From NCBI RefSeq assembly GCF_003335585.1, contig NZ_QBFD01000015.1, forward strand, positions 444,304 through 508,303: a DNA stretch of 64,000 nucleotides, written 5' to 3'. The first letter of the stretch is position 1, and every line of letters starts with the position of its first letter. Of the stretch, positions 1 through 8,524 are shown piece by piece. The translations under genes were made by a program, and so were the position numbers. The DNA is from Sulfitobacter sp. DFL-14 (GTDB lineage Bacteria; Pseudomonadota; Alphaproteobacteria; Rhodobacterales; Rhodobacteraceae). The notes under the pieces were generated by a model. That model was not told where the DNA came from and did no database searches. It saw only the letters and a program-made list of their open reading frames with translations.

Positions 1-1139
1 AGCCGTGCCCGCAGTCCGGTGGCCACACGCTCTTTGAGGAAGGCCAGAGCGGTTTGCGCCGTCACCTCCCCGGGCAGGCCCAATCGCGCCGGCTGGACCG
101 AGATATTCACGCTCAGACGGACCCGGCTGTCGCCATAGACATCGTAGTCGACGACACCTGACAAGGCCTCAACCTCGCCAATTTTGAGGCCCGACATTTC
201 AACGGGCGCCCCAACGGCAAGGCCGGATATATTGTCCTCAAACACCACGCTCAGTTTCAGCGGATCAACCTCGGACGCATTGAAGAGCGAATTGCGCGCG
301 GATTCCTTGTCCGGGTAAATCTCGAAGATGGATCCGTCCTGCACCCGGCCGCCGCCAGAGACGAAAGTGTCGAATGTGACTCCGCCACCAACAAGGGTCG
401 CCAGCGAAGAAAAGTCGATCTCAGCGCCTGAGGGGCCGATGTTCACACTGAACCCGGAGGCATCCCAGAACCGCGTATTCTCATTCACAAGTGATCTGTG
501 TTCTTCGAATATCAGCGCCTCGACGATGGCGTAATTGCCGCGCGGTGCGATCTTGGCACGTCCGACGCGACCAACTTCGATTCCCTTGAACAGGATGGGC
601 GCGTTGTCGGTCAGCTGGCCATTGGCCACGGTGCGAAAGGCAATTTCAAGCCCCGCCTGGCCCGACCGGATCAGCGGCGGCTCTGCCGCGCCGACAAACC
701 GTTCCGTCGAAGTACCGATCTGGTCATCCCACGACCCTTCGATATGCACGCCGCTCAGCACCGTGGACAGCCCGGTAATGCCCTGGGCCGTCACCTCGGG
801 CTGGACAATCCAGAACACCGAGGAGCTGTCGATATAGGGTGCCACGTCCTTGTCCACACGGATGGAGGCGACCACTTTTCCCAGACCTTCGGTAAAGCCG
901 ACGTTTTCGACTTTGCCCACCGTGATGTCACGGTATCTCAGCTCTGTTTCACCCGCCTTGATACCTGCGCCGTTCTCGAACTCGACGATGACCAGCGGAC
1001 CACGGGAATTGTAGGTTTGCCAGGCAACACCCAGTGCAACCACCAATGCCAGGATCGGCAGGATCCAGATAAAGGACGCGCCGCTGAAAAAAACTTTGCG
1101 CACAGGTGATACCGATACATCCGGCAACTCGTCATTCAT
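1..1139 (-). CDS. pqiB: PqiB-like MCE-domain intermembrane transport protein, 3' part outside window
   Basis: An open minus-strand frame runs from an ATG at 1139 to the left edge without a stop, about 379 residues. It begins MNDELPDVSVSPV, followed by one N-terminal membrane segment (about residues 20-40). At least three MCE-type modules follow, each with the 'G(I/L)xxGxV' pattern, for example around GIKAGETELRYRDITVGKV, LFKGIEVGRVG and MSGLKIGEVE. PqiB proteins form periplasm-spanning MCE tubes that are thought to carry lipids between inner and outer membranes. The start overlaps the end of the upstream pqiA half by 8 bases, so the genes are translationally coupled. The C-terminus is not in the window. 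Confidence 0.85.
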   Translation of the reverse strand, partial: MNDELPDVSVSPVRKVFFSGASFIWILPILALVVALGVAWQTYNSRGPLVIVEFENGAGIKAGETELRYRDITVGKVENVGFTEGLGKVVASIRVDKDVAPYIDSSSVFWIVQPEVTAQGITGLSTVLSGVHIEGSWDDQIGTSTERFVGAAEPPLIRSGQAGLEIAFRTVANGQLTDNAPILFKGIEVGRVGRAKIAPRGNYAIVEALIFEEHRSLVNENTRFWDASGFSVNIGPSGAEIDFSSLATLVGGGVTFDTFVSGGGRVQDGSIFEIYPDKESARNSLFNASEVDPLKLSVVFEDNISGLAVGAPVEMSGLKIGEVEALSGVVDYDVYGDSRVRLSVNISVQPARLGLPGEVTAQTALAFLKERVATGLRAR

Positions 1140-1791
1140 CCCGTCCTGGACCCCCATCCTTGACTTGCGCATCCCAGATCAACCGGGAATCGAAAGCTTG
1201 CGCTGACAGCATCGTGAAAATCACCGACAATGCAAAAAATATGCTCGCCGGGCCGGGATTTATGGACGCCAGTGTCTTGAGTTGCACCAATGCGGACATA
1301 ATCGCAACGACAAATATGTCGATCATCGACCAGCGACCGATGTATTCGACCACCTCATACATCATCTGCCGGCGGTTCATGCTGATCCGGGAACCGGCCT
1401 TGATGCTGATCGCAAGATAGGCCACCGCCCAGAATTTCCCCAACGGAATAAACACGGAGGCAAAGATGATGATCGCCGCGATTCCGAAGTTGCCGTAATG
1501 CGCCAGTTCGACCGCGCCACCGATGATGGTGCTGTTCTCCTCCTGAAACAGGGTGCGGGTTTTCAGCATCGGAAATATGTTGGCGGGGATGTAGCACATG
1601 AACCCGATCACCCACAGCGCCCATACGCGGCTCAGGCTTTGTGAATCGCGCGACACCAGCTTGTGACCGCAACGCCCGCATGTGCTGGCCGAAACCGGCC
1701 AGACCTTTGCGCATCGTGTGCAGGCAACAAGGTTCAGGTCCTTGGCGCTGACGACGTTCTGGGGTTTTCCAGTGAGTTCCATACAGACCAT
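1132..1791 (-). CDS. pqiA: PqiA-like membrane protein, second half (paraquat-inducible protein A)
   Basis: 219 residues. It starts with a zinc-ribbon-like segment (CTRCAKVWPV, then CGRCG) followed by four predicted membrane segments, the PqiA domain. In E. coli PqiA is one protein of about 417 residues with two such domains; here each domain has its own gene. This gene overlaps the upstream half by 58 bases if the first Met is used; the fourth codon (ATG at 1782) is an alternative start. It lies directly before pqiB and presumably forms the inner-membrane partner of the MCE protein. Confidence 0.82.
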   Translation of the reverse strand: MVCMELTGKPQNVVSAKDLNLVACTRCAKVWPVSASTCGRCGHKLVSRDSQSLSRVWALWVIGFMCYIPANIFPMLKTRTLFQEENSTIIGGAVELAHYGNFGIAAIIIFASVFIPLGKFWAVAYLAISIKAGSRISMNRRQMMYEVVEYIGRWSMIDIFVVAIMSALVQLKTLASINPGPASIFFALSVIFTMLSAQAFDSRLIWDAQVKDGGPGRDE

Positions 1792-2396
1792 TTACACATA
1801 AAGCTGTCCTGCGCGATGACAAGCACAACGAGGATACCGAACATCCAGAAAGCGGGGCCAAATCCGACGTGGGCCAGATCCGCAACCTTGACCAGCGCAA
1901 CCGCACAACCGATCGCGAAAATCTCTGCCATGGACCAGGGGCGCAGCGCCTCTGACAGGCGGAAAGCCTGCATGGCATGCGGAGCCGGGTCGCGGTCCAG
2001 CACCACGGGCACCAGGACATAAAGCGTGAGGCAGGCGCGCAGCAGCGGAGCGATGATGATCAGCCCAGCCGTGGCCAGCGACAGAAAGATCATCGGTCCA
2101 CCTGAAAAGGCCAGCGCCGCATCCAGCACCGAAACCGCATTTTGCGTGCCCGCCGCATCAATCGACAGAAAGGGAAACACGGCGGCCCCGATGATAAGAA
2201 CCAGGACCGCAAGCGCGACGGCAATAATGCGCAGCCCGGCGTTCCGCCGGGGCGCGATCAGTACCTTATGGCATCGCTGGCACTGCGCACGCTCTCCCAC
2301 GCGGGGCCGTTTGAGGTGATAGACGGCGTCGCATTGCGGACAAACAATCAGTTCGTCCAGCGGCGTGCTCGTCATGGGTTCGACTGTGTCCTTCAT
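1734..2396 (-). CDS. pqiA: PqiA-like membrane protein, first half (paraquat-inducible protein A)
   Basis: 220 residues, the first gene of the pqi operon. The N-terminus carries a CPQCDAVYHL...CQRCHKV zinc-ribbon-like motif (about residues 19-43), then four membrane segments typical of a PqiA domain. It overlaps the next pqiA-like gene, so the pair most likely acts as a two-subunit version of the fused E. coli PqiA. A start at the internal Met (residue 8, EPMTST) is also possible. The function is membrane lipid homeostasis by family membership; nothing here shows what controls it. Confidence 0.82.
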   Translation of the reverse strand: MKDTVEPMTSTPLDELIVCPQCDAVYHLKRPRVGERAQCQRCHKVLIAPRRNAGLRIIAVALAVLVLIIGAAVFPFLSIDAAGTQNAVSVLDAALAFSGGPMIFLSLATAGLIIIAPLLRACLTLYVLVPVVLDRDPAPHAMQAFRLSEALRPWSMAEIFAIGCAVALVKVADLAHVGFGPAFWMFGILVVLVIAQDSFMCKWSVWNSLENPRTSSAPRT

Positions 2397-2487
2397 AAGC
2401 GATTGATATAGGAAGGTTTGGCGGCATTACACGCCTATTTTCACGACAGATGTCAGTGCGGTTTTCTGCCGCCCCTCGCGCCATGGT

Positions 2488-2512
2488 GGAACAACAGCCA
2501 GTTGCGGGCGTT
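2488..2512 (+). promoter_or_regulatory. EcfG (general stress sigma) promoter of the DJ-1/PfpI gene
   Basis: GGAAC (2488-2492), a 16-base spacer and CGTT (2509-2512) match the alphaproteobacterial sigma-EcfG consensus GGAAC-N16/17-CGTT exactly. The -10 element ends 37 bases before the ATG at 2550. The sigma factor itself is encoded at 19947-20504. Confidence 0.8.
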
Positions 2513-2549
2513 TTTACGGTGAAACGTCACTCAATCGAGGATTCACCAA

Positions 2550-3110
2550 ATGACACAGATTAACAACGCCAGCATCCTGATCCTGGCCACCAATGGTTTT
2601 GAACAATCCGAACTGGAGAAGCCGCGTGATGACCTGCGGGCGAAAGGCGCCAAGGTTCATGTGGCGACACCGGACGGCACGGACATCAAAGGTTGGGATA
2701 CAGATGACTGGGGCAATACGGTGCCCGCCGATCTTGCCCTCTCGGACGTGGATATCCAAAGCTACGATGCGATTGTCCTGCCCGGCGGCCAGATCAACCC
2801 CGATCTGCTGCGGGTCAATCATGATGCCGTGAAACTGATCCGAGACTTCGCCGACGCCGGCAAAGTGGTTGCCGCCGTATGTCACGCACCTTGGCTGCTG
2901 ATCGAGGCCGGTATCATCAAAGGCCGCAAGGCAACGTCCTACGGATCAATTTCCACCGACATGAAAAATGCCGGTGCGCTTTGGGAAGACAGCGAAGTCG
3001 TTACCGATCAGGGCATCGTGACCAGTCGCCAGCCCGGTGATCTGGACGCTTTCGTCGCCAAGATTGTCGAAGAAATCGAGGAAGGCAAACACGAGCGCAA
3101 AGCGGCTTAG
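2550..3110 (+). CDS. DJ-1/PfpI family protein (class I glutamine amidotransferase-like, YhbO type)
   Basis: 186 residues, the normal length for the PfpI/YhbO family. The nucleophile-elbow cysteine is C111 in AAVCHAPWLL, followed by H112, and the conserved acidic partner is E18 in GFEQSEL. Relatives act as deglycases/chaperones or stress proteins; the substrate here is unknown. The gene stands alone between the divergent pqi operon and a terminator at 3145-3174. A consensus EcfG promoter lies just upstream, so it is likely part of the general stress regulon. Confidence 0.88.
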   Translation: MTQINNASILILATNGFEQSELEKPRDDLRAKGAKVHVATPDGTDIKGWDTDDWGNTVPADLALSDVDIQSYDAIVLPGGQINPDLLRVNHDAVKLIRDFADAGKVVAAVCHAPWLLIEAGIIKGRKATSYGSISTDMKNAGALWEDSEVVTDQGIVTSRQPGDLDAFVAKIVEEIEEGKHERKAA

Positions 3111-3144
3111 ACCTGCGTAGCCCCGGGGGCAGAGCCCTGCGTCC

Positions 3145-3174
3145 ATGGCCCCGCTCAACCTTGGGCGGGGCCAT
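3145..3174 (+). terminator. Hairpin terminator behind the PfpI gene
   Basis: A perfect 10-bp stem (ATGGCCCCGC, 3145-3154, pairing with 3165-3174) with a 10-base loop and a short T-containing tail. It lies between the plus-strand PfpI gene and the end of the convergent C45 gene. Confidence 0.6.
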
Positions 3175-3235
3175 TTCTGGTTAAAAGCGTCGTGTGAACC
3201 TTTGCCGGAGGTCTGTCAGCGCGCTTTCCAGCGGG

Positions 3236-4207
3236 TCACGCAGCGCCCGGCAACAGCACTTCGCGCGCGCCTTCGGTGAAATCACTCAGCGACAACGCCC
3301 AGGTCGTGCCGGGCCAACGCAGTTCCATTTCGCGCTTCCGCGGCCGGTAAACCGCCGTATAAAGCGTGCCGAACCCGGCATTGAAGGCCGTCGAATAAAG
3401 CGGCGGCTTCAGAAACGCATTGATGAATTTCTCTTCAGGATCCTTGTGCAGCCGCAGGCGTTGCAGCAAGAACCGCTCGCGTTCGACTGTTGCCGTGAAC
3501 CTGGCATGGCTGACCCATTCCACATTCTCCTGATGGTTCGTTGCCACGGCTGCGCGGGTGATCAGCGCCTCACGGTCCGGACCCATCATCGCGGTCGCAT
3601 ACTTACGCTTCCTGTCCAGCACGGTCACATTATAGCTCATATGGGTGGGAACCCGCGCCAGAACCGCCGTCGCCTCATCCGTGGTTGTACAGGTCTGCAG
3701 GACATAGCGCAGGATCAGCGGCACGCCAAAGCCCTGCCCGACAATCCGCCGACCACCGAAGGTGAGCGAAATTGCCAGCCCGGCATCATTCACGCCATCC
3801 ACCAGCCCCCAAAGCCCGTCCGAGGTGCCCATGACCCTGCGGCCCTGCCAGTTGGTCCGCAGGACCAGCTGGTCAAAGGCATTCGGGTTGTAGTCATAGT
3901 TGCGCACCATGACCGGCTCCTTGCCGGCCCAGATCGCCTGCGAACAGCCCGAAAGGTAAGGCGGCGGGTTGTAGAAGCTGAGAAACCGCGCGGCATTGTC
4001 GCCACCGCCCGCAAGCGCGCAAAGGTCGTCGTAAAGCGGCAGCATCTCGGGCATATGTTGACCCAGGGCGCGCCGGCACTCCGAATAGGTCGGCCGGGCA
4101 GACGCACCTTCCTTGAGCCACCAGTTACGGTAGTCAGGCCAATATTCGGCGAAAAGCCCGGACCATTTCGATCCGGGCATTTCGATATCAAGTGCGCGCC
4201 AGTACAT
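3236..4207 (-). CDS. C45-family Ntn-hydrolase (acyl-CoA:6-APA acyltransferase-like)
   Basis: 323 residues. It has a Gly-Cys pair at G87-C88 (YLSGCSQAIW) followed by a 'VMVRNYDYNP' stretch. This is the signature of the isopenicillin N acyltransferase / C45 group, in which the proenzyme cleaves itself between Gly and Cys and the new N-terminal Cys becomes the nucleophile. Such enzymes make or break amide bonds. It is the last gene of a tight minus-strand operon (28 bases after the ATP-grasp gene) with a decarboxylase and a nitrilase-fold hydrolase, which suggests it acts on an amide formed or used in that pathway. The substrate is unknown. Confidence 0.72.
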   Translation of the reverse strand: MYWRALDIEMPGSKWSGLFAEYWPDYRNWWLKEGASARPTYSECRRALGQHMPEMLPLYDDLCALAGGGDNAARFLSFYNPPPYLSGCSQAIWAGKEPVMVRNYDYNPNAFDQLVLRTNWQGRRVMGTSDGLWGLVDGVNDAGLAISLTFGGRRIVGQGFGVPLILRYVLQTCTTTDEATAVLARVPTHMSYNVTVLDRKRKYATAMMGPDREALITRAAVATNHQENVEWVSHARFTATVERERFLLQRLRLHKDPEEKFINAFLKPPLYSTAFNAGFGTLYTAVYRPRKREMELRWPGTTWALSLSDFTEGAREVLLPGAA

Positions 4208-4234
4208 CGCAGCCTTTCAGGGGTGAAAGTTACA

Positions 4235-5692
4235 TTACAGGATCTTGAAAGCCGGGTCTGACAGTTCCGGACCGGCCTGGGCGGTCGGCAGGGGTTTGCC
4301 GTCCACGCCGCTTTTGATCCCGTGAATCCACTTTTTCGCGCGCTCGTTCAACTGGAAACTTTTTGTCATCGACCGGCCACGCGTCACGAGGATGCCGATA
4401 TCCGCTCCTTCGTAACGATAATCGCCGGGTTGCAGGATGCGCAGGAAGAAAGCTTCGTTCTCCGATTCAACGGCACGCCGGTGATAGTCGAAGCGGTCAA
4501 AGACCACGCGCCCGTCTTCCAGCATCTTGTAGATGCCGGTTTCCGGTGACGCCGTGCAGATGTCCACACTGTCTTCGGTATGTTTGATCACCATCTGGGA
4601 CCAGCCGTCGATCATCTCCGGATCGGCCCAGCGGCTGTTCAGCTCATCCACATCAAGGTCGAATTTCTTCTTGGAAAACTCAAGCAGGTGGAACAGGAAC
4701 AAAGGCGCATCCGCATGGGCAAACGCCGCGTGGTTGGTCATCGACGAGGCGCCGGTGATGCGTGGGTTCAACTCGCCCAGCCAAAGATCGCCTGTCTTCT
4801 TGTCGATCAGGAAATCGAGCTCGAAATAACCGCGATAGCCTTCCTTCCGCAGCTGCTCACCGAATTTGAAGGTCAGGTCCCGCGCCTTCTCCCGCACCTT
4901 GGGCGGGAACGCTGTGGCAAGGATCTCGTTGCCGCACCAGCCGCCGCGATAGGGGGTGAGCTCCTTGAAACCGACCAGTTCCGTCATCAGCGGGCCGACG
5001 ATCGTGCCTTCCTTGGTGGCGCAGGCCTCGATCGCCGATCCACGGCAGTCGATCCGCTTCATGATCTTGATCTCGCCCTGACCCACGATCTCGCTCTCGT
5101 GGCGGCGGAAATCGGCTTCGGACTTGATGAAGAACGTCGTGTGCCCACTGTCGCCAAAGGCCGATTGCAGCACCAGGTCGTGGCCCAGGTTTTCCTTCTC
5201 GCAGATCTTCTTGAGGTGGTCGTAGTCCTTCACCTCCGACAGGGCGTTGGGCACTGATGGCACCCCGGCCTTGTTGCCGATGCGGACAGTCTCGATCTTG
5301 TTGTCCATCGCGGTGCGCAACTTGGCTTTCGGGAACCACACCGTCGCGCCCAGCTCCTTGGACAGCCGCTCGGTTTCCTCGTCGAACATCAGGAAAACGA
5401 ACTTGGGCTTGCCGCCGCGCCGCTTGATGAAGTCGATGACTTCCTTGTGCTGCAACAGGTAGTTGTTGATGTCTTCGATGGACTGGAATTCCGCATGCGG
5501 CTGCTCGGAAGGGCAGAACACGTTGGGGTGCTTGCCGCCGTAGCAGTCAATATAGCAGATGTATTTGAAATTCTTCACCCATTCGTCCAGGCCCAGCAGG
5601 TTGAAGTTCGTCGCCGAGATGAAATATACGGGGTCTTCGTTCCGGTGAAAGAACCGGCGGATTTCAGAGATATTCTTGAGAATAGTAGCCAT
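4235..5692 (-). CDS. ATP-grasp domain enzyme (biotin carboxylase-like), putative carboxylate-amine ligase
   Basis: 485 residues. The central part (about residues 130-330) looks like an ATP-grasp fold, including a metal-binding stretch ELDFLIDKKTGDLWLGELNP and a following 'RITGASS' that resembles biotin carboxylase and D-Ala ligase active sites. No biotin-carrier domain or carboxyltransferase is nearby, so a role as an acyl-phosphate-forming ligase fits better than carboxylation. It sits 17 bases behind the long decarboxylase and directly before the C45 hydrolase. Family automatic names such as 'biotin carboxylase' should be treated with caution. Confidence 0.7.
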   Translation of the reverse strand: MATILKNISEIRRFFHRNEDPVYFISATNFNLLGLDEWVKNFKYICYIDCYGGKHPNVFCPSEQPHAEFQSIEDINNYLLQHKEVIDFIKRRGGKPKFVFLMFDEETERLSKELGATVWFPKAKLRTAMDNKIETVRIGNKAGVPSVPNALSEVKDYDHLKKICEKENLGHDLVLQSAFGDSGHTTFFIKSEADFRRHESEIVGQGEIKIMKRIDCRGSAIEACATKEGTIVGPLMTELVGFKELTPYRGGWCGNEILATAFPPKVREKARDLTFKFGEQLRKEGYRGYFELDFLIDKKTGDLWLGELNPRITGASSMTNHAAFAHADAPLFLFHLLEFSKKKFDLDVDELNSRWADPEMIDGWSQMVIKHTEDSVDICTASPETGIYKMLEDGRVVFDRFDYHRRAVESENEAFFLRILQPGDYRYEGADIGILVTRGRSMTKSFQLNERAKKWIHGIKSGVDGKPLPTAQAGPELSDPAFKIL

Positions 5693-5709
5693 GGTATTGG
5701 TCCTTTTCC

Positions 5710-8448
5710 TTAGTCCGAAGTTGCAGCAAGCCGGTTGACGCTGACGCCATCCAATGCCTTTTGGGTAAACACACGCAGGCCCAGATCGGGCCGGTAGCCA
5801 TGGATTTCGCTGACATCCAAAGCGCGCATGAAATCAAGAATTTCCTCAGAGATCACCTGTCCGGGGACAAGGATCGGGAAACCCGGTGGATAGGGGATGA
5901 TGAAGCTGGCAGAGACCAGCGTCTTGCCCTCTTTCATCGCATCCTTGAGCGAGCCATCAAGCTCAAGGTAGTCGCAGTTCTCATCGTCGTAGCTGAGGTA
6001 ATATGCCGTGCGGATATCCCCCTCCGGTGTGTCCTGCGCGGCGCGGAAAGCATCGTGGAAGCGGCTGAAGTCGGGCAGCGGCGGGTAATGCTCCATCAGG
6101 TTGGTGACCCGCTTGTCGAAGGACAGACGTTCCATCCGGCTGGCATCATCCAGACGCTCATCCAGGCTCTTGGCGATCTCCACCAGAACCTCGATCAGAT
6201 AGGCGACAGAGGACCGCGTGGTGCCGATATTGGTCATGAACAACACGGTATTGCGCGAGGTCTTGTTGATCTGGATGCCGTATTTATCCATCAGAATCTC
6301 GGTCTTGAACGTGTCACCGTCCCAGCCCGTGCCGCCGACCGCCAATGTCACCCGCGTCGGATCAAGGGCGAATTCGTCGTTCTCCCAGCAATCCCACATA
6401 TCGGTCCAGCCTTGCTGGGTGTCGAAATAGCTGGTCACGCCACTTTCGCGGTGGGCTTCCGGGATCATGTCCCCTGCCGTCAAAATCTTGAAATATTTGG
6501 TTAACAGAGGATGCTCGGAAATGGCCCGGCGCATCGACATCGCGGCTTCGACCTGTCGCTGGACAAATTCAAAGCCTTCCAGTTCGACCTGTCGCCGACC
6601 CACGTCGAGGGACGCGATGATCTGGTAGTTGGGCGAGGTCGAGGTATGCGTCATATAGGCCTCGTGGAAGGATTGCTCCACTTCGCCTTTGAAGTCCTGA
6701 TCGTTGACGTGAATCATCGACCCTTGCCGCAACGAGGTCAGCGTCTTGTGCGTGGACTGCGTGGCATAGGCCCGCACCCGCGCATTGGGTGGCGGAATCA
6801 GACGGGTTTTCAGCAATTTCTCTATATCGGCATTCTCCAGCTTTGCCTGCTGGGCTGCATATTGCTGCGCATGCTCGTCAGAGCGCAGCTTTTCACGCAG
6901 CACGTTGGCGGCATTCATCGCCGTCCGCTGCCGGTAAGTCGGGCTGAAACGGGCAAAGGCGAACCATGCCTCGTCCCAGAGGAAGATCAGGTCAGGCTTG
7001 ATTGCCAGACATTCCTCCATCACGCGTTCGACGTTATAGACCAGCCCGTCGAAGGTGCAGTTGGTCAAAAGCAGCATGCGCACCTTGTCCAGCTTGCCCG
7101 CGGCCTTCAGTTCAAGCAATTGCCGCTTGATGTCATGCAGCGGCACCGCGCCATACATCGAGTATTTGTTCAGCGGATAGCTATCCAGATAGCAGACCTG
7201 CGCGCCCGCCAGGACCATGCCGTAATGGTGCGACTTGTGGCAGTCGCGGTCGACCAGGACGATATCACCGGGCTTGATCAGCGCCTGCACAACGATCTTG
7301 TTGCAGGTCGATGTGCCGTTGGTGGCAAAGAAGGTCTGTTTCGACCCGAATGCCCGCGCGGCAAGTTCTTGTGCTTCCTTGATGGGGCCATGCGGTTCCA
7401 AGAGGCTGTCCAGCCCGCCTGAGGTGGCAGAGGTTTCCGCCAGGAAGATGTTCGGCCCGTAGAACGCCCCCATGTCCTGGATCCAGTGCGACCGGGAAAT
7501 GGACTTGCCCCGGCTGATCGGCATGGCGTGGAAAACGCCGGTGGGTTGCTTGGAGTATTCAACCAATGCCGTGAAGAAGGGGGATTTGTTCCGCGACTGC
7601 ACACCCCGAAGGATGTTCAGGTGCAGCTCCATGAAGTCTTCCTGATTGTAGAAAACCCGCCGGCAGATTCCCAGATCCAGTCCGGCGATGTCTTCGACGG
7701 AACGCTCGGTGACCAGATAGGCATCCAGTTCCGGGCGCACCTTGGCGATCATCCGGCACAATTCGGGGCCATAGACCTCGGGCGACAACGCGCTGATTTC
7801 CTTGCGCCCGCCGGCACGGGCCAGGTAGCGCGTCAGTATCTGCAGATCCATCGAGGATTTCAGGGTCAGACCGGGCCGCACGACAATCGCCTGAATGTTG
7901 TGGTTGAACATCACCGCGATCAGCGCGTCCTCGATGCTTGGCACGACAACCGCTTCATAGATGAAAGGGTCCTCGCTGCGCCGCATGCGGGCCATGTTCG
8001 CCTTGAGCCAGCGTTCCTGATGTTCGTTCACGTTGTCGACGATCAGAACCTCGAAATACGGCTTGGCCATCGCGCGCGCCTCTGGCGGCAGCATGGCCTC
8101 GTCGTCATGTTCGTCCTGGTCGATGCTGTCGCGTTCCAGCGGGATGTGCCGCCGCCTGTAGGCCCCTGTGGTCAGCGCCCGGGTCACCCGGTTGATCGCA
8201 AATGCGACATCTTCGAATTTTTCATGTTCGAGCTGCCTGCGCATATGCTCGAAGGCCGCCATGCCCGGAAAGGCCCAATAAGGTTCGACCATCGCCAGCG
8301 AGGCAAACAGCTCCCTGGCGGACTTGGTCAGCTTGTTCTTTTCGGCAGGTTTGGGATCGCGCGTGAGGGCGGAAGTCGCCTCTCTCAATGCGCTCCACCG
8401 ATCAGAGCGCATTTGGATCGCCGAGGAATAATCGTTCAAGGAATGCAT
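5710..8448 (-). CDS. Orn/Lys/Arg decarboxylase, PLP-dependent, unusually long
   Basis: 912 residues, against about 710-760 for AdiA/CadA/SpeC-type enzymes. Residues 1-125 are an extra N-terminal region, and the receiver-like 'wing' domain follows (about 130-270). The fold-type I PLP core carries FFATNGTSTCNK near 373-384, H404, D492 in LIFLWDEAWFAF and the Schiff-base lysine K568 in STHKTLTSLRQGS. The C-terminal domain ends at 912. It should decarboxylate a basic amino acid to a diamine or agmatine; the exact substrate cannot be read from the sequence. It is the second gene of the operon, between the nitrilase-fold hydrolase and the ATP-grasp gene. Confidence 0.85.
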   Translation of the reverse strand: MHSLNDYSSAIQMRSDRWSALREATSALTRDPKPAEKNKLTKSARELFASLAMVEPYWAFPGMAAFEHMRRQLEHEKFEDVAFAINRVTRALTTGAYRRRHIPLERDSIDQDEHDDEAMLPPEARAMAKPYFEVLIVDNVNEHQERWLKANMARMRRSEDPFIYEAVVVPSIEDALIAVMFNHNIQAIVVRPGLTLKSSMDLQILTRYLARAGGRKEISALSPEVYGPELCRMIAKVRPELDAYLVTERSVEDIAGLDLGICRRVFYNQEDFMELHLNILRGVQSRNKSPFFTALVEYSKQPTGVFHAMPISRGKSISRSHWIQDMGAFYGPNIFLAETSATSGGLDSLLEPHGPIKEAQELAARAFGSKQTFFATNGTSTCNKIVVQALIKPGDIVLVDRDCHKSHHYGMVLAGAQVCYLDSYPLNKYSMYGAVPLHDIKRQLLELKAAGKLDKVRMLLLTNCTFDGLVYNVERVMEECLAIKPDLIFLWDEAWFAFARFSPTYRQRTAMNAANVLREKLRSDEHAQQYAAQQAKLENADIEKLLKTRLIPPPNARVRAYATQSTHKTLTSLRQGSMIHVNDQDFKGEVEQSFHEAYMTHTSTSPNYQIIASLDVGRRQVELEGFEFVQRQVEAAMSMRRAISEHPLLTKYFKILTAGDMIPEAHRESGVTSYFDTQQGWTDMWDCWENDEFALDPTRVTLAVGGTGWDGDTFKTEILMDKYGIQINKTSRNTVLFMTNIGTTRSSVAYLIEVLVEIAKSLDERLDDASRMERLSFDKRVTNLMEHYPPLPDFSRFHDAFRAAQDTPEGDIRTAYYLSYDDENCDYLELDGSLKDAMKEGKTLVSASFIIPYPPGFPILVPGQVISEEILDFMRALDVSEIHGYRPDLGLRVFTQKALDGVSVNRLAATSD

Positions 8449-8524
8449 TGTGTTCTCCGTTGTAGCGGGGTCACCAACGACATTCCGCCCCGGCGCAGAA
8501 GCGCCAGGGCAAACGTATGGCGGT

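Noticed and set aside
4235..5692. True biotin carboxylase
   Set aside because: No biotin carrier or carboxyltransferase gene is near, and the length and context fit a stand-alone ATP-grasp ligase better.
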